A stretch of 35,907 nucleotides of DNA from Candidatus Rokuibacteriota bacterium (GTDB lineage: Bacteria > Methylomirabilota > Methylomirabilia > Rokubacteriales > CSP1-6). The notes under the pieces were generated by a model. The model did not search any database. It was given only the letters and a program-made list of their open reading frames with translations, and was not told where the DNA came from. A program made the translations under genes and the position numbers. The DNA lies in NCBI GenBank assembly GCA_003221615.1, contig QHSQ01000009.1:1-35907 (forward strand), read 5' to 3'. Numbering within the stretch: the stretch's first letter is position 1; each line of letters begins with the position of its first letter. Positions 23,145 through 32,292 of this stretch are shown one piece after another.

Positions 23145-24740
23145 ATGAAAGAGATCAAAGCGCATGCCGGCTTCCCGATCGCGCCGGTCTACGGACCCGA
23201 CGACGTCGCTGGCGTCGAGTTCGACCGCGACATCGGGCGGCCGGGCGAATACCCGTACACGCGCGGAATCCACAAGCACATGTACCGCGACCGGGTGTGG
23301 ACGATGCGGCAGTACGTCGGCTTCGGCACGCCGGGGGAGACGAACGCGCGATTCAAGTACCTGATGGCCCACGGCCAGGACGCCCTCAATGTCGCCTTCG
23401 ACCTGCCGACGCAGCTCGGGCTCGACTCCGACGATCCCAAGGCGGAGGGCGAGGTCGGCCGGGTCGGCATGGCCGTCGACACGCTCGCCGACATGGAAGA
23501 CGCCTTCGCCGGCATCCCGCTCGACCGGGTCAGCGTGTCGCTCACGATCAACGGCATGGCGGCGCCGATCACCGCCATGTACTACGCGGTTGCCGAGAAG
23601 CAGGGCGTGGCGGCGGAGCGCGTCGTCACCACGCCCCAGAACGACATCCTGAAGGAGTTCATCGCGCGCGGGACGTGGGTCTATCCGGTCGATCCCTCGC
23701 TGCGTCTCGTCGCCGATCTGATCGAGTTCTCGGCCCGCCACTATCCGCGCTCCAACCCGGTGTCGGTCTGCGGCTACCACATCCGCGAGGCCGGCTGCAC
23801 CACCGCGCAGGAGATGGCGTACGGCCTCGCCATCGCCGCCGCGTACGTCGAGCTGATGCTCGCGCGGGGCATGGCCGTCGACGAGTTCGCGCCCCGGATC
23901 TCGTTCAACTTCACGGCGTGGGGGAAGATCTTCGAGGAGGTCGCGAAGTTTCGCGCGGGCCGGCGGCTCTACGCGCGCATGCTCCGCGAGCGCTTCCAGG
24001 CGTCCAATCCCAAATCGTGGATGTTCCGCAGCCTGATCGGCGGCGGCGGCTCGGCCTTCGCCGTCCAGGAGCCCGAGAACAACATCGTGCGCGGCGCCTA
24101 CATCGCGCTGGCCGCGGCGCTCTCCGGCGCTCAGACCATGGCGTTGCCGACCTACGACGAGGCCTACACGATCCCGTCGCCCAAGGCCCAGCTGATCGCG
24201 CTGCGCACGATGCAGATCTGCGCCGAGGAGTCGGGCGCCGCCGACACGGTGGATCCGCTCGCCGGCTCGTACTACGTCGAAGCGCTCACGAGCGCGATGG
24301 AGAAGCGGATCGAGGAGGAGCTGGCGAGCGTCGCTCGCATGGGCGGCATCGTCGAGGCCGTCCGGAGCGGCGCGATCCAGGCCGAGGTGGCCCGCCAGGC
24401 GTACCTCTTCGAGCAGAAGGTCATCTCCGGTGAGATCCCGAGGGTGGCGGTGAACTGCCACGTCGGCGACGCGGCCGCCGAGGCCGATCGCGACGTGGAG
24501 CTCTACGCGTTCGACCTCAAGGCGCACGCGGCCCAGCTGGCCAAGCTCGAGCGTATCCGCGGCCAGCGCGACGGCGGCGCCGTGAGCACCGCGCTCCGCC
24601 GCGTCGCCGAAGCCGCGCGCGGCCGCGAGAATCTCATGTATCCGATCCTCGAAGCCGTGAAGGCGTACGCGACGCTCGGCGAGATCGCCCAGGCGATGCG
24701 GGACGTGTTCGGCGAGCACAAGGAAGCGGTGAAGTTCTGA
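23145..24740 (+). CDS. B12-dependent acyl-CoA mutase large subunit, divergent pocket
   Basis: This 531-residue protein is the catalytic subunit of a methylmalonyl-CoA-mutase-family enzyme. The counterparts of Propionibacterium Tyr89, Arg207 and His244 are kept (Tyr57 in TMRQYVGF, Arg175 in QNDILKEFIAR, His212 in CGYHIREAG). Tyr and Arg here fit a substrate with a free carboxylate, unlike isobutyryl- or hydroxyisobutyryl-CoA mutases. However, the nearly universal HxQTxG segment is LIGGGG (297-302), removing the counterparts of His328 and Gln330, and the QSLHTN segment is QTMALP (330-335). The pocket should be larger and less polar than in methylmalonyl-CoA mutase, as needed for an aryl- or alkyl-succinyl-CoA. 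No MeaB-like chaperone gene is nearby. Confidence 0.92.
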   Translation: MKEIKAHAGFPIAPVYGPDDVAGVEFDRDIGRPGEYPYTRGIHKHMYRDRVWTMRQYVGFGTPGETNARFKYLMAHGQDALNVAFDLPTQLGLDSDDPKAEGEVGRVGMAVDTLADMEDAFAGIPLDRVSVSLTINGMAAPITAMYYAVAEKQGVAAERVVTTPQNDILKEFIARGTWVYPVDPSLRLVADLIEFSARHYPRSNPVSVCGYHIREAGCTTAQEMAYGLAIAAAYVELMLARGMAVDEFAPRISFNFTAWGKIFEEVAKFRAGRRLYARMLRERFQASNPKSWMFRSLIGGGGSAFAVQEPENNIVRGAYIALAAALSGAQTMALPTYDEAYTIPSPKAQLIALRTMQICAEESGAADTVDPLAGSYYVEALTSAMEKRIEEELASVARMGGIVEAVRSGAIQAEVARQAYLFEQKVISGEIPRVAVNCHVGDAAAEADRDVELYAFDLKAHAAQLAKLERIRGQRDGGAVSTALRRVAEAARGRENLMYPILEAVKAYATLGEIAQAMRDVFGEHKEAVKF

Positions 24741-24742
24741 CG

Positions 24743-27031
24743 ATGGCCTCGTCGTTCGACGTCGTCGGCAAGTCGACCCCGAAGCGGGACGGCCCGGACA
24801 AGGTCACCGGCCGGACGCGCTATCTGCACGATCTCGAGCTGCCGCGGCTCCTGCACGGGAAGATCTTGCGCACGCCGGTGCCGCACGCGCGCATCGTCCG
24901 GATCGACACGAGCCGGGCGCGCGCGCTGCCGGGCGTGCTCGCGGTGCTGACCGGCGAGGACGTCGAGCAGCGACCCTTCGGCTTCGTCAAGGACCAGCTC
25001 GCGCTCAAGCGCGGCAAGGTGCGCTGCATTCGCGACGAGGTGGCCGCGGTGGCGGCCGAGACGGCCGAGATCGCCGAGGAGGCGCTGACCCTGATCGACG
25101 CCGACTACGCGCCGCTCCCCGCGGTGTTCGAGCCGCTGGCGGCGCTCGAGCCGGGCGCGCCGATCGTTCACGAGGAGCTCGTCACGAATGCGCATCATCT
25201 CCGTTACCGGTTCGTTCACGGCGACGTCGACCGCGCGTTCGCCGAGGCGGCCGCGGTGGTCGAGGACACCTACCGGCTGAACTTCGTCACGCCGGCGTGT
25301 CTGGGCACGATGGTCGCGATCGCCGACTGGGACCCCACCGGCAACCTCACCATGTGGTCGACGACCCAGGTGCCGTTCCTGTACCAGAAGGACCTCGGCG
25401 AGGCCCTCGGGATCGGCGGGGACCGTATCCGGGTGCTGCAGCCCCCGGTCGGCGGTAACTTCGGCCGCGGCCTCGACATCTATCCGATCGACGTCATCGC
25501 CGCCATGCTCGCCCGGGTGGCGCGACGCCCGGTGAAGATCGAATTCGACCGGGTCGAGGAGTTCGTGGCCTGTCCGACGCGAGAGCCGTGCGCGATCCGG
25601 TTGCGCACGGCGGCCGATCGGGACGGGAGGCTCCTCGCCCGCGACGCGCACGTGACGATCGACAGCGGCGCCTATACGTCATGGGGGTCGACCACGCCCT
25701 ACGTGATGATGTCGACGGTGGCCGGGCTCTACCGCGTGCCGAACGTGCGGTTCGATACCACGATCGCGTACACGAACAATCCCTACTCGGGCTCGATGCG
25801 CGGCTACGGCAACCCCGAGTCCACGTTCGCGGTCGAGTCGCAGATGGACGACCTGGCCGACCGGCTCGGCATGGACCGGCTCGAGCTGCGGCGGCTGAAC
25901 GCCACGAAGTCGGGCGACGTCAACCTTCAGGGCTTCGTGCTGACGTCGTTCGCGATGCGCGAGTGCCTCGACGCCGCGGCGGAGGAGATCGCGAAGAACC
26001 CGCCGCCGCCGGCGCCCGGATGGAAGCGCGGAGTCGGCTACGCCGGCATGTTCCACGTCGGCGGCGGCGCGCGCATCTACCGCTCGGACGGCTGCGGCGC
26101 GATCGTGAAGCTCGACGACTTCGGCAAGGTCACCCTGCTCACGGGGGCGAGCGAGATCGGCCAGGGCTCGGAGACGGTCCTCGCCATGATCGTGGCCGAG
26201 ACGCTCGGCGTCCCGCTCGCGCGCGTCGACGTCATCAACTCGGACACGAGCGTCAGACCGTGGGACGTCGGGACCCACGCGAGCCGCACGACGTTCGTCG
26301 CCGGCAACGCCGCGCGCCTGGCGGCGGACAAGGTGAAGGCGCAGCTCCTCGCGATGGCCGCCGCGCAGCTCGGTGAGCCCGCGTCGGCGCTCGCCGTGCA
26401 GGGCGGCTGGGTCTTCGTCGAGGGCGATCCGTCGCGCCGGCTCCAGTACGAGGCGGTCGCACGCGCGGGACACTTCCGGGGCGGGGGCCGCGTGCTGGTC
26501 GCGGAAGCGTTCTACGATCCGCCGACCACGATGCTCGACAAGGATTTTCAGGGCAACGTGTCGGCCGCCTACACCTCGGCGTTTCAGGCGGCGCTGGTCG
26601 ACGTCGATCCCGACACCGGCCGGGTCGCCGTCCGTAAGATCGTGTCCGCGCACGACGTGGGCCGCGCGCTCAACCCGGCCGCCGCCGAGGGCCAGGTGCA
26701 CGGCGGCATCCACATGGGGCTCGGCTACGCGCTCGCCGAGAAGCTCGTCGTCGAAGAGGGCCAGGTGCTGAGCCAGACATTCATGGACTACGCGGTGCTC
26801 AAGGCCGACGATATGCCGGAGATCGTCGTGCGGCTGATCGAGTCGATCGACGCCGAGGGGCCGTTCGGGGCCAAGGGCCTGGGCGAGTCCGGCGTGATTC
26901 CGGTCGCCGCCGCCGTCCGCAACGCGATCAAGGACGCGATCGGCGCGCGATTCTTTGAGCTGCCGATCACCGCCGAGCGAGTCCGTTCAATGACCGAGAC
27001 CACGCGTCAGTCGCGGCAGGAGTCGAGATGA
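24743..27031 (+). CDS. Molybdenum hydroxylase large subunit (xanthine dehydrogenase family)
   Basis: This 762-residue protein is the molybdopterin-binding subunit of the xanthine dehydrogenase/aldehyde oxidase family. The N-terminal GKSTPKRDGPDKVTGRTRY start, PVGGNFGRG, GSMRGYGNPE and the final GAKGLGESG with the catalytic Glu715 are all present. Such enzymes insert water-derived oxygen into N-heteroaromatic rings, aldehydes or CO, or, in the 4-hydroxybenzoyl-CoA reductase branch, reduce rings. Normally a 2Fe-2S small subunit and an FAD subunit are encoded alongside; neither is in this window. In the inferred pathway it would hydroxylate the indole-like ring at C2 to a lactam. It starts two bases after the mutase stop and overlaps the CoA-transferase by four. 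Confidence 0.93.
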   Translation: MASSFDVVGKSTPKRDGPDKVTGRTRYLHDLELPRLLHGKILRTPVPHARIVRIDTSRARALPGVLAVLTGEDVEQRPFGFVKDQLALKRGKVRCIRDEVAAVAAETAEIAEEALTLIDADYAPLPAVFEPLAALEPGAPIVHEELVTNAHHLRYRFVHGDVDRAFAEAAAVVEDTYRLNFVTPACLGTMVAIADWDPTGNLTMWSTTQVPFLYQKDLGEALGIGGDRIRVLQPPVGGNFGRGLDIYPIDVIAAMLARVARRPVKIEFDRVEEFVACPTREPCAIRLRTAADRDGRLLARDAHVTIDSGAYTSWGSTTPYVMMSTVAGLYRVPNVRFDTTIAYTNNPYSGSMRGYGNPESTFAVESQMDDLADRLGMDRLELRRLNATKSGDVNLQGFVLTSFAMRECLDAAAEEIAKNPPPPAPGWKRGVGYAGMFHVGGGARIYRSDGCGAIVKLDDFGKVTLLTGASEIGQGSETVLAMIVAETLGVPLARVDVINSDTSVRPWDVGTHASRTTFVAGNAARLAADKVKAQLLAMAAAQLGEPASALAVQGGWVFVEGDPSRRLQYEAVARAGHFRGGGRVLVAEAFYDPPTTMLDKDFQGNVSAAYTSAFQAALVDVDPDTGRVAVRKIVSAHDVGRALNPAAAEGQVHGGIHMGLGYALAEKLVVEEGQVLSQTFMDYAVLKADDMPEIVVRLIESIDAEGPFGAKGLGESGVIPVAAAVRNAIKDAIGARFFELPITAERVRSMTETTRQSRQESR

Positions 27032-28221
27032 AGCTCTTCGAAGGCGTTCGCGTTCTGGATCTCTCACGCATGCTCGCGGGCCCCTATGGCTCGATGCTGC
27101 TCGCCGACATGGGCGCCGAGGTGATCAAGATCGAGGATCCTGACGGCGGCGATCCGATGCGCATGATGGGCCCGCCGTTCCTGCCCGACGGCGAGTCGGC
27201 GTACTTCCTCGCGATCAACCGGAACAAGAAGTCGCTGGCGCTCGATCTCGCGCGCGACCGGGGCCGCGAAGTCTTCTACGACCTCGTGCGTCAGGCCGAC
27301 GTCGTCTGGGAGAACTTCCGGCCGGGGATCATGGAGCGCATGGGCCTCGCCTACTCGAAGCTCTGGTCGCTCAATCAGCGAATCATCGTCTGCTCCGTCT
27401 CGGCCTACGGGCAGGACGGGCCGTATCGCGACTGGCCGGCCTTCGATCTGGCGCTGCAGGCGATGGGCGGCGCGATGTCCGTCACCGGCGAGCCGGGCGG
27501 ACGACCGGCGCGCATGGGCCTGCCGATGGCCGACCTCGCAGGGGCACTGTTCGGCGCGTTCTCCATCTCGGGCGCGCTGTTCCGCCGCGAGCGAACGGGT
27601 GAGGGCGCCCACATCGACCTGTCGCTGCTCGACTGTCAGGTCTCGCTCCTCACGTACATCGCGCAGTACTTCTGGACGAACGGGCGGGTTCCGACACCGC
27701 TCGGCTCGGGCCACGCCTCGGTCGTGCCGTATTCGGCCCTGCAGACGCGCGACGGCCACCTGATCGTCGCGATCTTCGCCGAGAAGTTCTGGCCGCTCTT
27801 CTGTCGCGCGGTCGAGCACCCGGAGTGGGAGCGCGATCTGCGCTTCGCGACCAACCGCGATCGCGTCCTTCACCGCGACGTGCTGATGCCGCTCGTCGAA
27901 GCCGCGTTCCGGACCCGGACCACCCGGGAATGGCTCGAGCGTCTGCAGGGCGCCAACGTCCCGGCGACGCCGATCCACACCGTGGACCGTGTCCTGTCCG
28001 ATCCCCAGGTGCTCCAGCGCGGGATGGTCGTGGAGATGAATCATCCGCGCCACGGCAAGACGCAGACCCTCGGGACGCCGATCAAGATCGACGGCGCGAT
28101 GGGCCTCGAGGTGACGCCGCCGCCGCGCCTGGGCGAGCACACCAACGAGATCCTCACCCGCCTGCTCAAATACTCGAACGTGAAGATCGCCGAGCTCCAC
28201 GCGACCGGGGCGATCGCGTGA
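27028..28221 (+). CDS. Class III CoA-transferase (CaiB/BaiF)
   Basis: This 397-residue family III CoA-transferase starts with VRVLDLSRMLAGPYGSMLLADMG and carries the catalytic aspartate as Asp169 in LPMADLAG, the same number as in formyl-CoA transferase. It would move CoA from a donor such as succinyl-CoA to the carboxylate substrate via an aspartyl-CoA anhydride. Between the Mo-hydroxylase and an octopine-dehydrogenase-like gene, it is the best candidate for activating the ring-opened dicarboxylate, as the phenylsuccinyl-CoA transferase IaaL does in Aromatoleum. Both ends overlap neighbours by four bases. The substrate assignment is inferred from context only. Confidence 0.93.
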   Translation: MKLFEGVRVLDLSRMLAGPYGSMLLADMGAEVIKIEDPDGGDPMRMMGPPFLPDGESAYFLAINRNKKSLALDLARDRGREVFYDLVRQADVVWENFRPGIMERMGLAYSKLWSLNQRIIVCSVSAYGQDGPYRDWPAFDLALQAMGGAMSVTGEPGGRPARMGLPMADLAGALFGAFSISGALFRRERTGEGAHIDLSLLDCQVSLLTYIAQYFWTNGRVPTPLGSGHASVVPYSALQTRDGHLIVAIFAEKFWPLFCRAVEHPEWERDLRFATNRDRVLHRDVLMPLVEAAFRTRTTREWLERLQGANVPATPIHTVDRVLSDPQVLQRGMVVEMNHPRHGKTQTLGTPIKIDGAMGLEVTPPPRLGEHTNEILTRLLKYSNVKIAELHATGAIA

Positions 28222-29327
28222 ACGTCGCCGTCCTCGGCGCCAGCAACGGCGGATTCACGACCGCCGCCGACCTCGCGCTGGCCGGCCACTCGGTTCGTCT
28301 CTGGGGCCGGACCGCGCAGGCCCTGGGCTCGCTGGCAAAGGACCCCACGATCGCCCTGGCGGCCGAGGGCCGCGCGGGCAGCGCGCGCCTGGCGCGCGTG
28401 ACGACCGATCTCGCCGAGGCGGTCGCCGGCGCCGAGGTCGTGATCGCGGCGATCCCCGCGACCGGGCACGACGACCTGGCCAAGCGCCTGGCGCCCCACG
28501 TGAACGAGCGGCAGATCATCCTGCTGACGCCGGGCACGCTCGGCAGCTGCGCGATGGCCCGCGCGCTCGCCCGAGCCGGCGCGATGCTGCCCTTCGCGCT
28601 CGCCGAGACCGGCACCTTACCCTATCTCACGCGCAAGACCGGTCCGGCGGCGGTGTCGGCGCCCGTCCGCGCCGCGAACCTCCCGCTGGGCGTCTTTCCG
28701 GCCTCGCGCGGTAAGCAGACGTTCGCGCGGTTGGCCGATCTGTTCCCCGCCGCGCGGCCGTGCGTCGACGCGCTGGACGCGGCGCTGACCAACGCGGGGC
28801 CGGTGATCCATCCGCCGCTCGTGCTGCTGAACGCGGGCGCGATCGACGGCGGGCGCTTCGACGTCCATGCCGCGGGGACCACGGCGAGCGTGCGTCGCTT
28901 GATCGACGTGGTCGACGCCGAGCGCCTCGCGACGCGAACAGGGTGGGGATATCCGGCGCCCCACTACGAGCTGGCGACCTACTACGAGGAGGCGCGCGCC
29001 GCCGAGGGCCTCTATGGCGCGGGGGCTAAGGCCAAGCTCCTCGCCAGCGGGCTCTGGAGCGAGATCCTGACCTTCGACCACCGGTACGTGACCGAGGACG
29101 TGGCGTTCGGCCTGGCGCTCTTCGAATCGGCCGGACGCGCCGCCGGCGTCGAGACGCCGGGTGTCTCGGGTCTCCTCCTGACGTTCGGCGCGCTCCTCGG
29201 GCGCGAGCTCTCGGGACGGGGGCGAGCGCTCGAGCACCTCGGGCTCGGCGATTTCAGCCGGCGCGAGATCAGGGGATTTCTCGACCAGGGCTGGGAGTCG
29301 CCGATGTGGGCGAAGGTGATTCGATGA
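28218..29327 (+). CDS. Octopine/opine dehydrogenase-like NAD(P)-dependent protein
   Basis: This 369-residue protein matches the NAD/NADP octopine/nopaline dehydrogenase family: an N-terminal Rossmann domain (VAVLGASNGGFTTAADLALAG) and a C-terminal helical substrate domain containing NAGPVIHPPLVLLNAG, which carries the family's active-site His region, and TGWGYPAPHYE. Classical members condense an amino acid with a 2-oxo acid, or split the resulting secondary amine. The GTG start overlaps the CoA-transferase stop. It has no counterpart in the indoleacetate pathway I know, so it may handle a conjugate or an N-linked side chain of the true substrate, or be a generic dehydrogenase. Its role is open. 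Confidence 0.85.
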   Translation: MNVAVLGASNGGFTTAADLALAGHSVRLWGRTAQALGSLAKDPTIALAAEGRAGSARLARVTTDLAEAVAGAEVVIAAIPATGHDDLAKRLAPHVNERQIILLTPGTLGSCAMARALARAGAMLPFALAETGTLPYLTRKTGPAAVSAPVRAANLPLGVFPASRGKQTFARLADLFPAARPCVDALDAALTNAGPVIHPPLVLLNAGAIDGGRFDVHAAGTTASVRRLIDVVDAERLATRTGWGYPAPHYELATYYEEARAAEGLYGAGAKAKLLASGLWSEILTFDHRYVTEDVAFGLALFESAGRAAGVETPGVSGLLLTFGALLGRELSGRGRALEHLGLGDFSRREIRGFLDQGWESPMWAKVIR

Positions 29328-30202
29328 GCCCGACAGCGCTCGTCCACGTCGTCGTCAGCGGCCTCGCCACCGGCTCGATCTACGCGCTGATGGCGATCAG
29401 CCTCGTGATCATCTACAACGCCACCCGCACGCTCAACTTCGCGCAGGGCGAGATGCTGATGGTCTCGACGTTCATCGGCTGGACCGCGCTGCAGGTGCTG
29501 GACGCGCCGCTGGTGGTCGCGCTGCTGGTCGCGGTCGTCGCGGCGGCGCTGCTCGGCTTCATCCTCGAGCGTGTCGTCATCCGTCACGCGATCTCGGCCA
29601 CGCACTTCGACGTGCTGATCATCACGCTCGGGCTCTCGCTGATGCTGCGCTCGGCCGCCGGCGTCATCTGGACCCACGACGAGTTTCCGTTCCCCTCGTT
29701 CTTCTCCAACCGGCCGCTGGTCGTGGGGCCGATTCGCGTGGCGCCGGTCTCGCTCGGGATCATCGGCGCCTCGCTGGCGCTCATGCTGGCGCTCGCTGCG
29801 CTGTTCCGCTGGACGCGCCTGGGCCGGGCGATGCGCGCGGTCGCGCAGAACCAGCGGGCGGCGCGGCTCATGGGCATCAGCGTCGAGCGCGTCTACTCTT
29901 CGTCCTGGGTCATCGCCTCGGTCGTGGGCGCGGTGGCCGGGGTGCTGATCGCGCCCGTCATCTTCCTCTCCTCGAAGATGGGTCTGGTGGCGATCAACGG
30001 GTTCACCGCCGCGGTCCTCGGCGGCTTCGGCTCGATGCCGGGCGCGGTCGTGGGCGGCATGCTGCTGGGCGTGCTCGAGAACCTCGCGCCCCTGTATCTG
30101 CCGGCGTCGATCAAGCACTCGGTGCCGTTCCTGGTCATGATCTCGATCCTGATCGTGCGTCCCGGCGGCGTGCTCGGACGCGTCGCGCGGCGAAAGGTCT
30201 GA
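29324..30202 (+). CDS. livH: Branched-chain amino acid-type ABC transporter permease LivH
   Basis: This 292-residue inner-membrane permease has about eight helices and the N-terminal LATGSIYALMAISLVIIYNATRTLNFAQGE typical of LivH. The EAA-like loop is the RWTRLGRAMRAVAQN stretch, followed by GAVAGVL. With LivM it forms the translocation pore. The ATG at 29324, overlapping the previous stop (ATGA), is chosen over a GTG six codons upstream because overlap-coupling is the rule here. Such transporters frequently import aromatic acids as well as amino acids, which fits the neighbours. Confidence 0.93.
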   Translation: MSPTALVHVVVSGLATGSIYALMAISLVIIYNATRTLNFAQGEMLMVSTFIGWTALQVLDAPLVVALLVAVVAAALLGFILERVVIRHAISATHFDVLIITLGLSLMLRSAAGVIWTHDEFPFPSFFSNRPLVVGPIRVAPVSLGIIGASLALMLALAALFRWTRLGRAMRAVAQNQRAARLMGISVERVYSSSWVIASVVGAVAGVLIAPVIFLSSKMGLVAINGFTAAVLGGFGSMPGAVVGGMLLGVLENLAPLYLPASIKHSVPFLVMISILIVRPGGVLGRVARRKV

Positions 30203-31131
30203 TGCGACACGCCGCGCTCGCGACCGGCGCCGCGGTGGTGGTGGGCTGGCCCTGGGCGGCGCCGCCCTACTTCGTCTTCCTGGCGAGCCTCATCGCCATC
30301 AATGCGATCGTGGCGATTGGGCTCAATCTCCTCTCGGGCTACACCAACCAGCTCTCGTTCGGGCACGCCGGCTTCCTGGCGATCGGCGCATATGCGGCGG
30401 CGATCCTCACGATCCGCGCGCCGGCGCTGCCGGTCCCCGCGAGTCTCCTGCTGGCCGGTCTCGCCACCGCCGCGGTGGGTTTGGCCCTGGGCGTGCCGTG
30501 CCTGCGCCTCGAGGGCCTCTACCTGGCGATGGCGACGCTCGCGTTCGGCTTCGTGGTCGTCGAGGCGATCCTGAACCTCGAGTGGCTCACGCGCGGCAAC
30601 GACGGCCTCCACGTGCCCGCCGCGCGCCTCGGTCCCTGGGCCTTCGCGACTGACACCGCCCGGTACTATCTGGTCGTCGCGGTCGCCGCGCTCCTGATCG
30701 TGGCCGCCGTCAACATCAGCCGGACGCGGACGGGGCGCGCGCTCCTGGCCGTCCGCGAGAGCGAGATCGCGGCGCAGGCCAGCGGCGTCAACCTGGCCGC
30801 GTACAGAACGCTCGCGTTCGTCGTCTCGGCGTTCTACACCGGCGTGGCCGGCGGCCTCTTCGCGCTCGTGGTGGGATTCCTGTCGCCCGATTCCTTCGAC
30901 GTGTTCCTCTCGGTCGATTTCGTGGCGATGATCATCGTCGGCGGCCTCGGGTCGATCCTCGGCTCGGTGGTCGGCGCCGCCGTCATCACCGCCCTCAACG
31001 ACTCGCTCGCGGGCTTTCAGAATTACCGGCCGCTCATTTTCGGCGCCATTCTGGTGACCTCCATGCTGTTCATGCCGGGCGGGATCGCGAGCGCGCTCCG
31101 CAAAATTCCCTCGATAAGGAGACTTCGATGA
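30202..31131 (+). CDS. livM: Branched-chain amino acid-type ABC transporter permease LivM
   Basis: This 309-residue permease is the LivM partner of LivH. Characteristic stretches are IGLNLLSGYTNQLSFGHAGFLAIGAYAAAIL near the N-terminus, the cytoplasmic coupling loop TRTGRALLAVRESEIAAQASGVN, and VDFVAMIIVGGLGSILGSVVGA. About eight to nine membrane helices are predicted by eye. Its ATG shares one base with the LivH stop (TGATG), and its own stop overlaps the binding-protein gene by four bases. Confidence 0.93.
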   Translation: MRHAALATGAAVVVGWPWAAPPYFVFLASLIAINAIVAIGLNLLSGYTNQLSFGHAGFLAIGAYAAAILTIRAPALPVPASLLLAGLATAAVGLALGVPCLRLEGLYLAMATLAFGFVVVEAILNLEWLTRGNDGLHVPAARLGPWAFATDTARYYLVVAVAALLIVAAVNISRTRTGRALLAVRESEIAAQASGVNLAAYRTLAFVVSAFYTGVAGGLFALVVGFLSPDSFDVFLSVDFVAMIIVGGLGSILGSVVGAAVITALNDSLAGFQNYRPLIFGAILVTSMLFMPGGIASALRKIPSIRRLR

Positions 31132-32288
31132 TCAGCCGTGCAAGCCTTCTGCTGCTCCTGGCCGTCACGCTGAGCGCGCTGCCCGCCGCCGCCCAGCCGG
31201 GCGTCAGCGACACCGAGATCGTGATCGGCAGCTCGAACTCGTTCTCCGGCCCGCTGGCCTTCACGGGAGAGCAGATCACGAAGTTCGGCGTCGACCTCTA
31301 CTTCCGTGTGGTCAACGACGCCGGCGGCATCCACGGCCGCAAGGTCCGGACCGTCTACTACGACGACGGCTACCGGCCGCAGGACGCGGTCGCCAACACC
31401 AAGAAGCTCGTCGAGCAGGACAAGGTGTTCGCGATCATCATCCCGCAGGGCTCACCGCCGGTCGTCGCGACGCTCGAGTACCTCGAGGAGAACAAAGTGC
31501 CGCTGCTGTTTCCGTATCAGAGCTCTCCGGTGACGCGGGGGAAGCGCTACGTGCTGCAGGGGATGACCCTGAGCGACCGGTCGTCCAAGATGATGATCGA
31601 CTACCTGGCCGGGCAGCGGAAGCTCAAGAAGTTCGCCGCGCTCTACCAGGACGACGAGTACGGCAAGTCGTTCCTCACCGCCTTCGAGAAGGATCTGGCG
31701 CGGTTCGGCCTCAAGCTGGTCGCCGCCGAGTCGGTCAAGCGCGGTGTCACCGACGTGAGCGCTCAGGTCGCGAAGCTCCAGGCCGCCAAGCCGGAGGTGA
31801 CGTTTCTGGTGCTGGTGCCGGGTCCGGGCGCACAAGCGCTGAAGGAGCGCCAGAAGATCGGCTGGACGGACACGCTCATGGTCTCGACGGGACCGCTGAC
31901 CGACGAGCGCTACCTGTCGCTCGCGGCCGAAGCGGCCGAGGGTGTCGAAGGGCTGTCGCTCTGGCCCGATCCGCTGACCTCCGATCTGCCGGGTGTCAAG
32001 CTCTACCGGGAGCACATGCAGCGCTATTTCCCGAAGAACGAGCCGAATCGGTACTCGATCGCCGGCTACTTCGCGGGGATGCTCTTCGCGGAGGGCGCCA
32101 AGCGCGCCGGGCGCAACCTGACGCGCGAGTCGTTGATCGCGTCGCTCGAGTCCGTCAAGGGATTCGAGAGCGGTATCTTGCCGCCGATCACGATCGGGCC
32201 GGACCACGAGACCCAGAAGCAGGGGTTCTGGGTGCGCGTCGAGAAGGGACGCTTCAAGCAGCTGACGGACTGGCTCAAGTCCGAGTAG
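31128..32288 (+). CDS. ABC transporter substrate-binding protein (LivK-like)
   Basis: This 386-residue periplasmic binding protein of the type I Leu/Ile/Val family has a Sec signal peptide (hydrophobic core at about 6-20, cleavage near PAAAQ). The mature start GVSDTEIVIGSSNSFSGPLA, GGIHGRKVRTVYYDDGY and YQDDEYGKSFLTAFEKDL are typical. Binding proteins encoded inside aromatic-catabolism operons of this type usually bind aromatic or dicarboxylic acids; the ligand cannot be read from sequence. It is the only exported component of this operon and likely captures the pathway's starting compound. Confidence 0.92.
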   Translation: MISRASLLLLLAVTLSALPAAAQPGVSDTEIVIGSSNSFSGPLAFTGEQITKFGVDLYFRVVNDAGGIHGRKVRTVYYDDGYRPQDAVANTKKLVEQDKVFAIIIPQGSPPVVATLEYLEENKVPLLFPYQSSPVTRGKRYVLQGMTLSDRSSKMMIDYLAGQRKLKKFAALYQDDEYGKSFLTAFEKDLARFGLKLVAAESVKRGVTDVSAQVAKLQAAKPEVTFLVLVPGPGAQALKERQKIGWTDTLMVSTGPLTDERYLSLAAEAAEGVEGLSLWPDPLTSDLPGVKLYREHMQRYFPKNEPNRYSIAGYFAGMLFAEGAKRAGRNLTRESLIASLESVKGFESGILPPITIGPDHETQKQGFWVRVEKGRFKQLTDWLKSE

Positions 32289-32292
32289 GGCG

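Noticed and set aside
29306-29323. Six-codon-earlier GTG start for livH
   Set aside because: ATG at 29324 gives the ATGA overlap used by nearly all neighbours and a normal LivH N-terminus.
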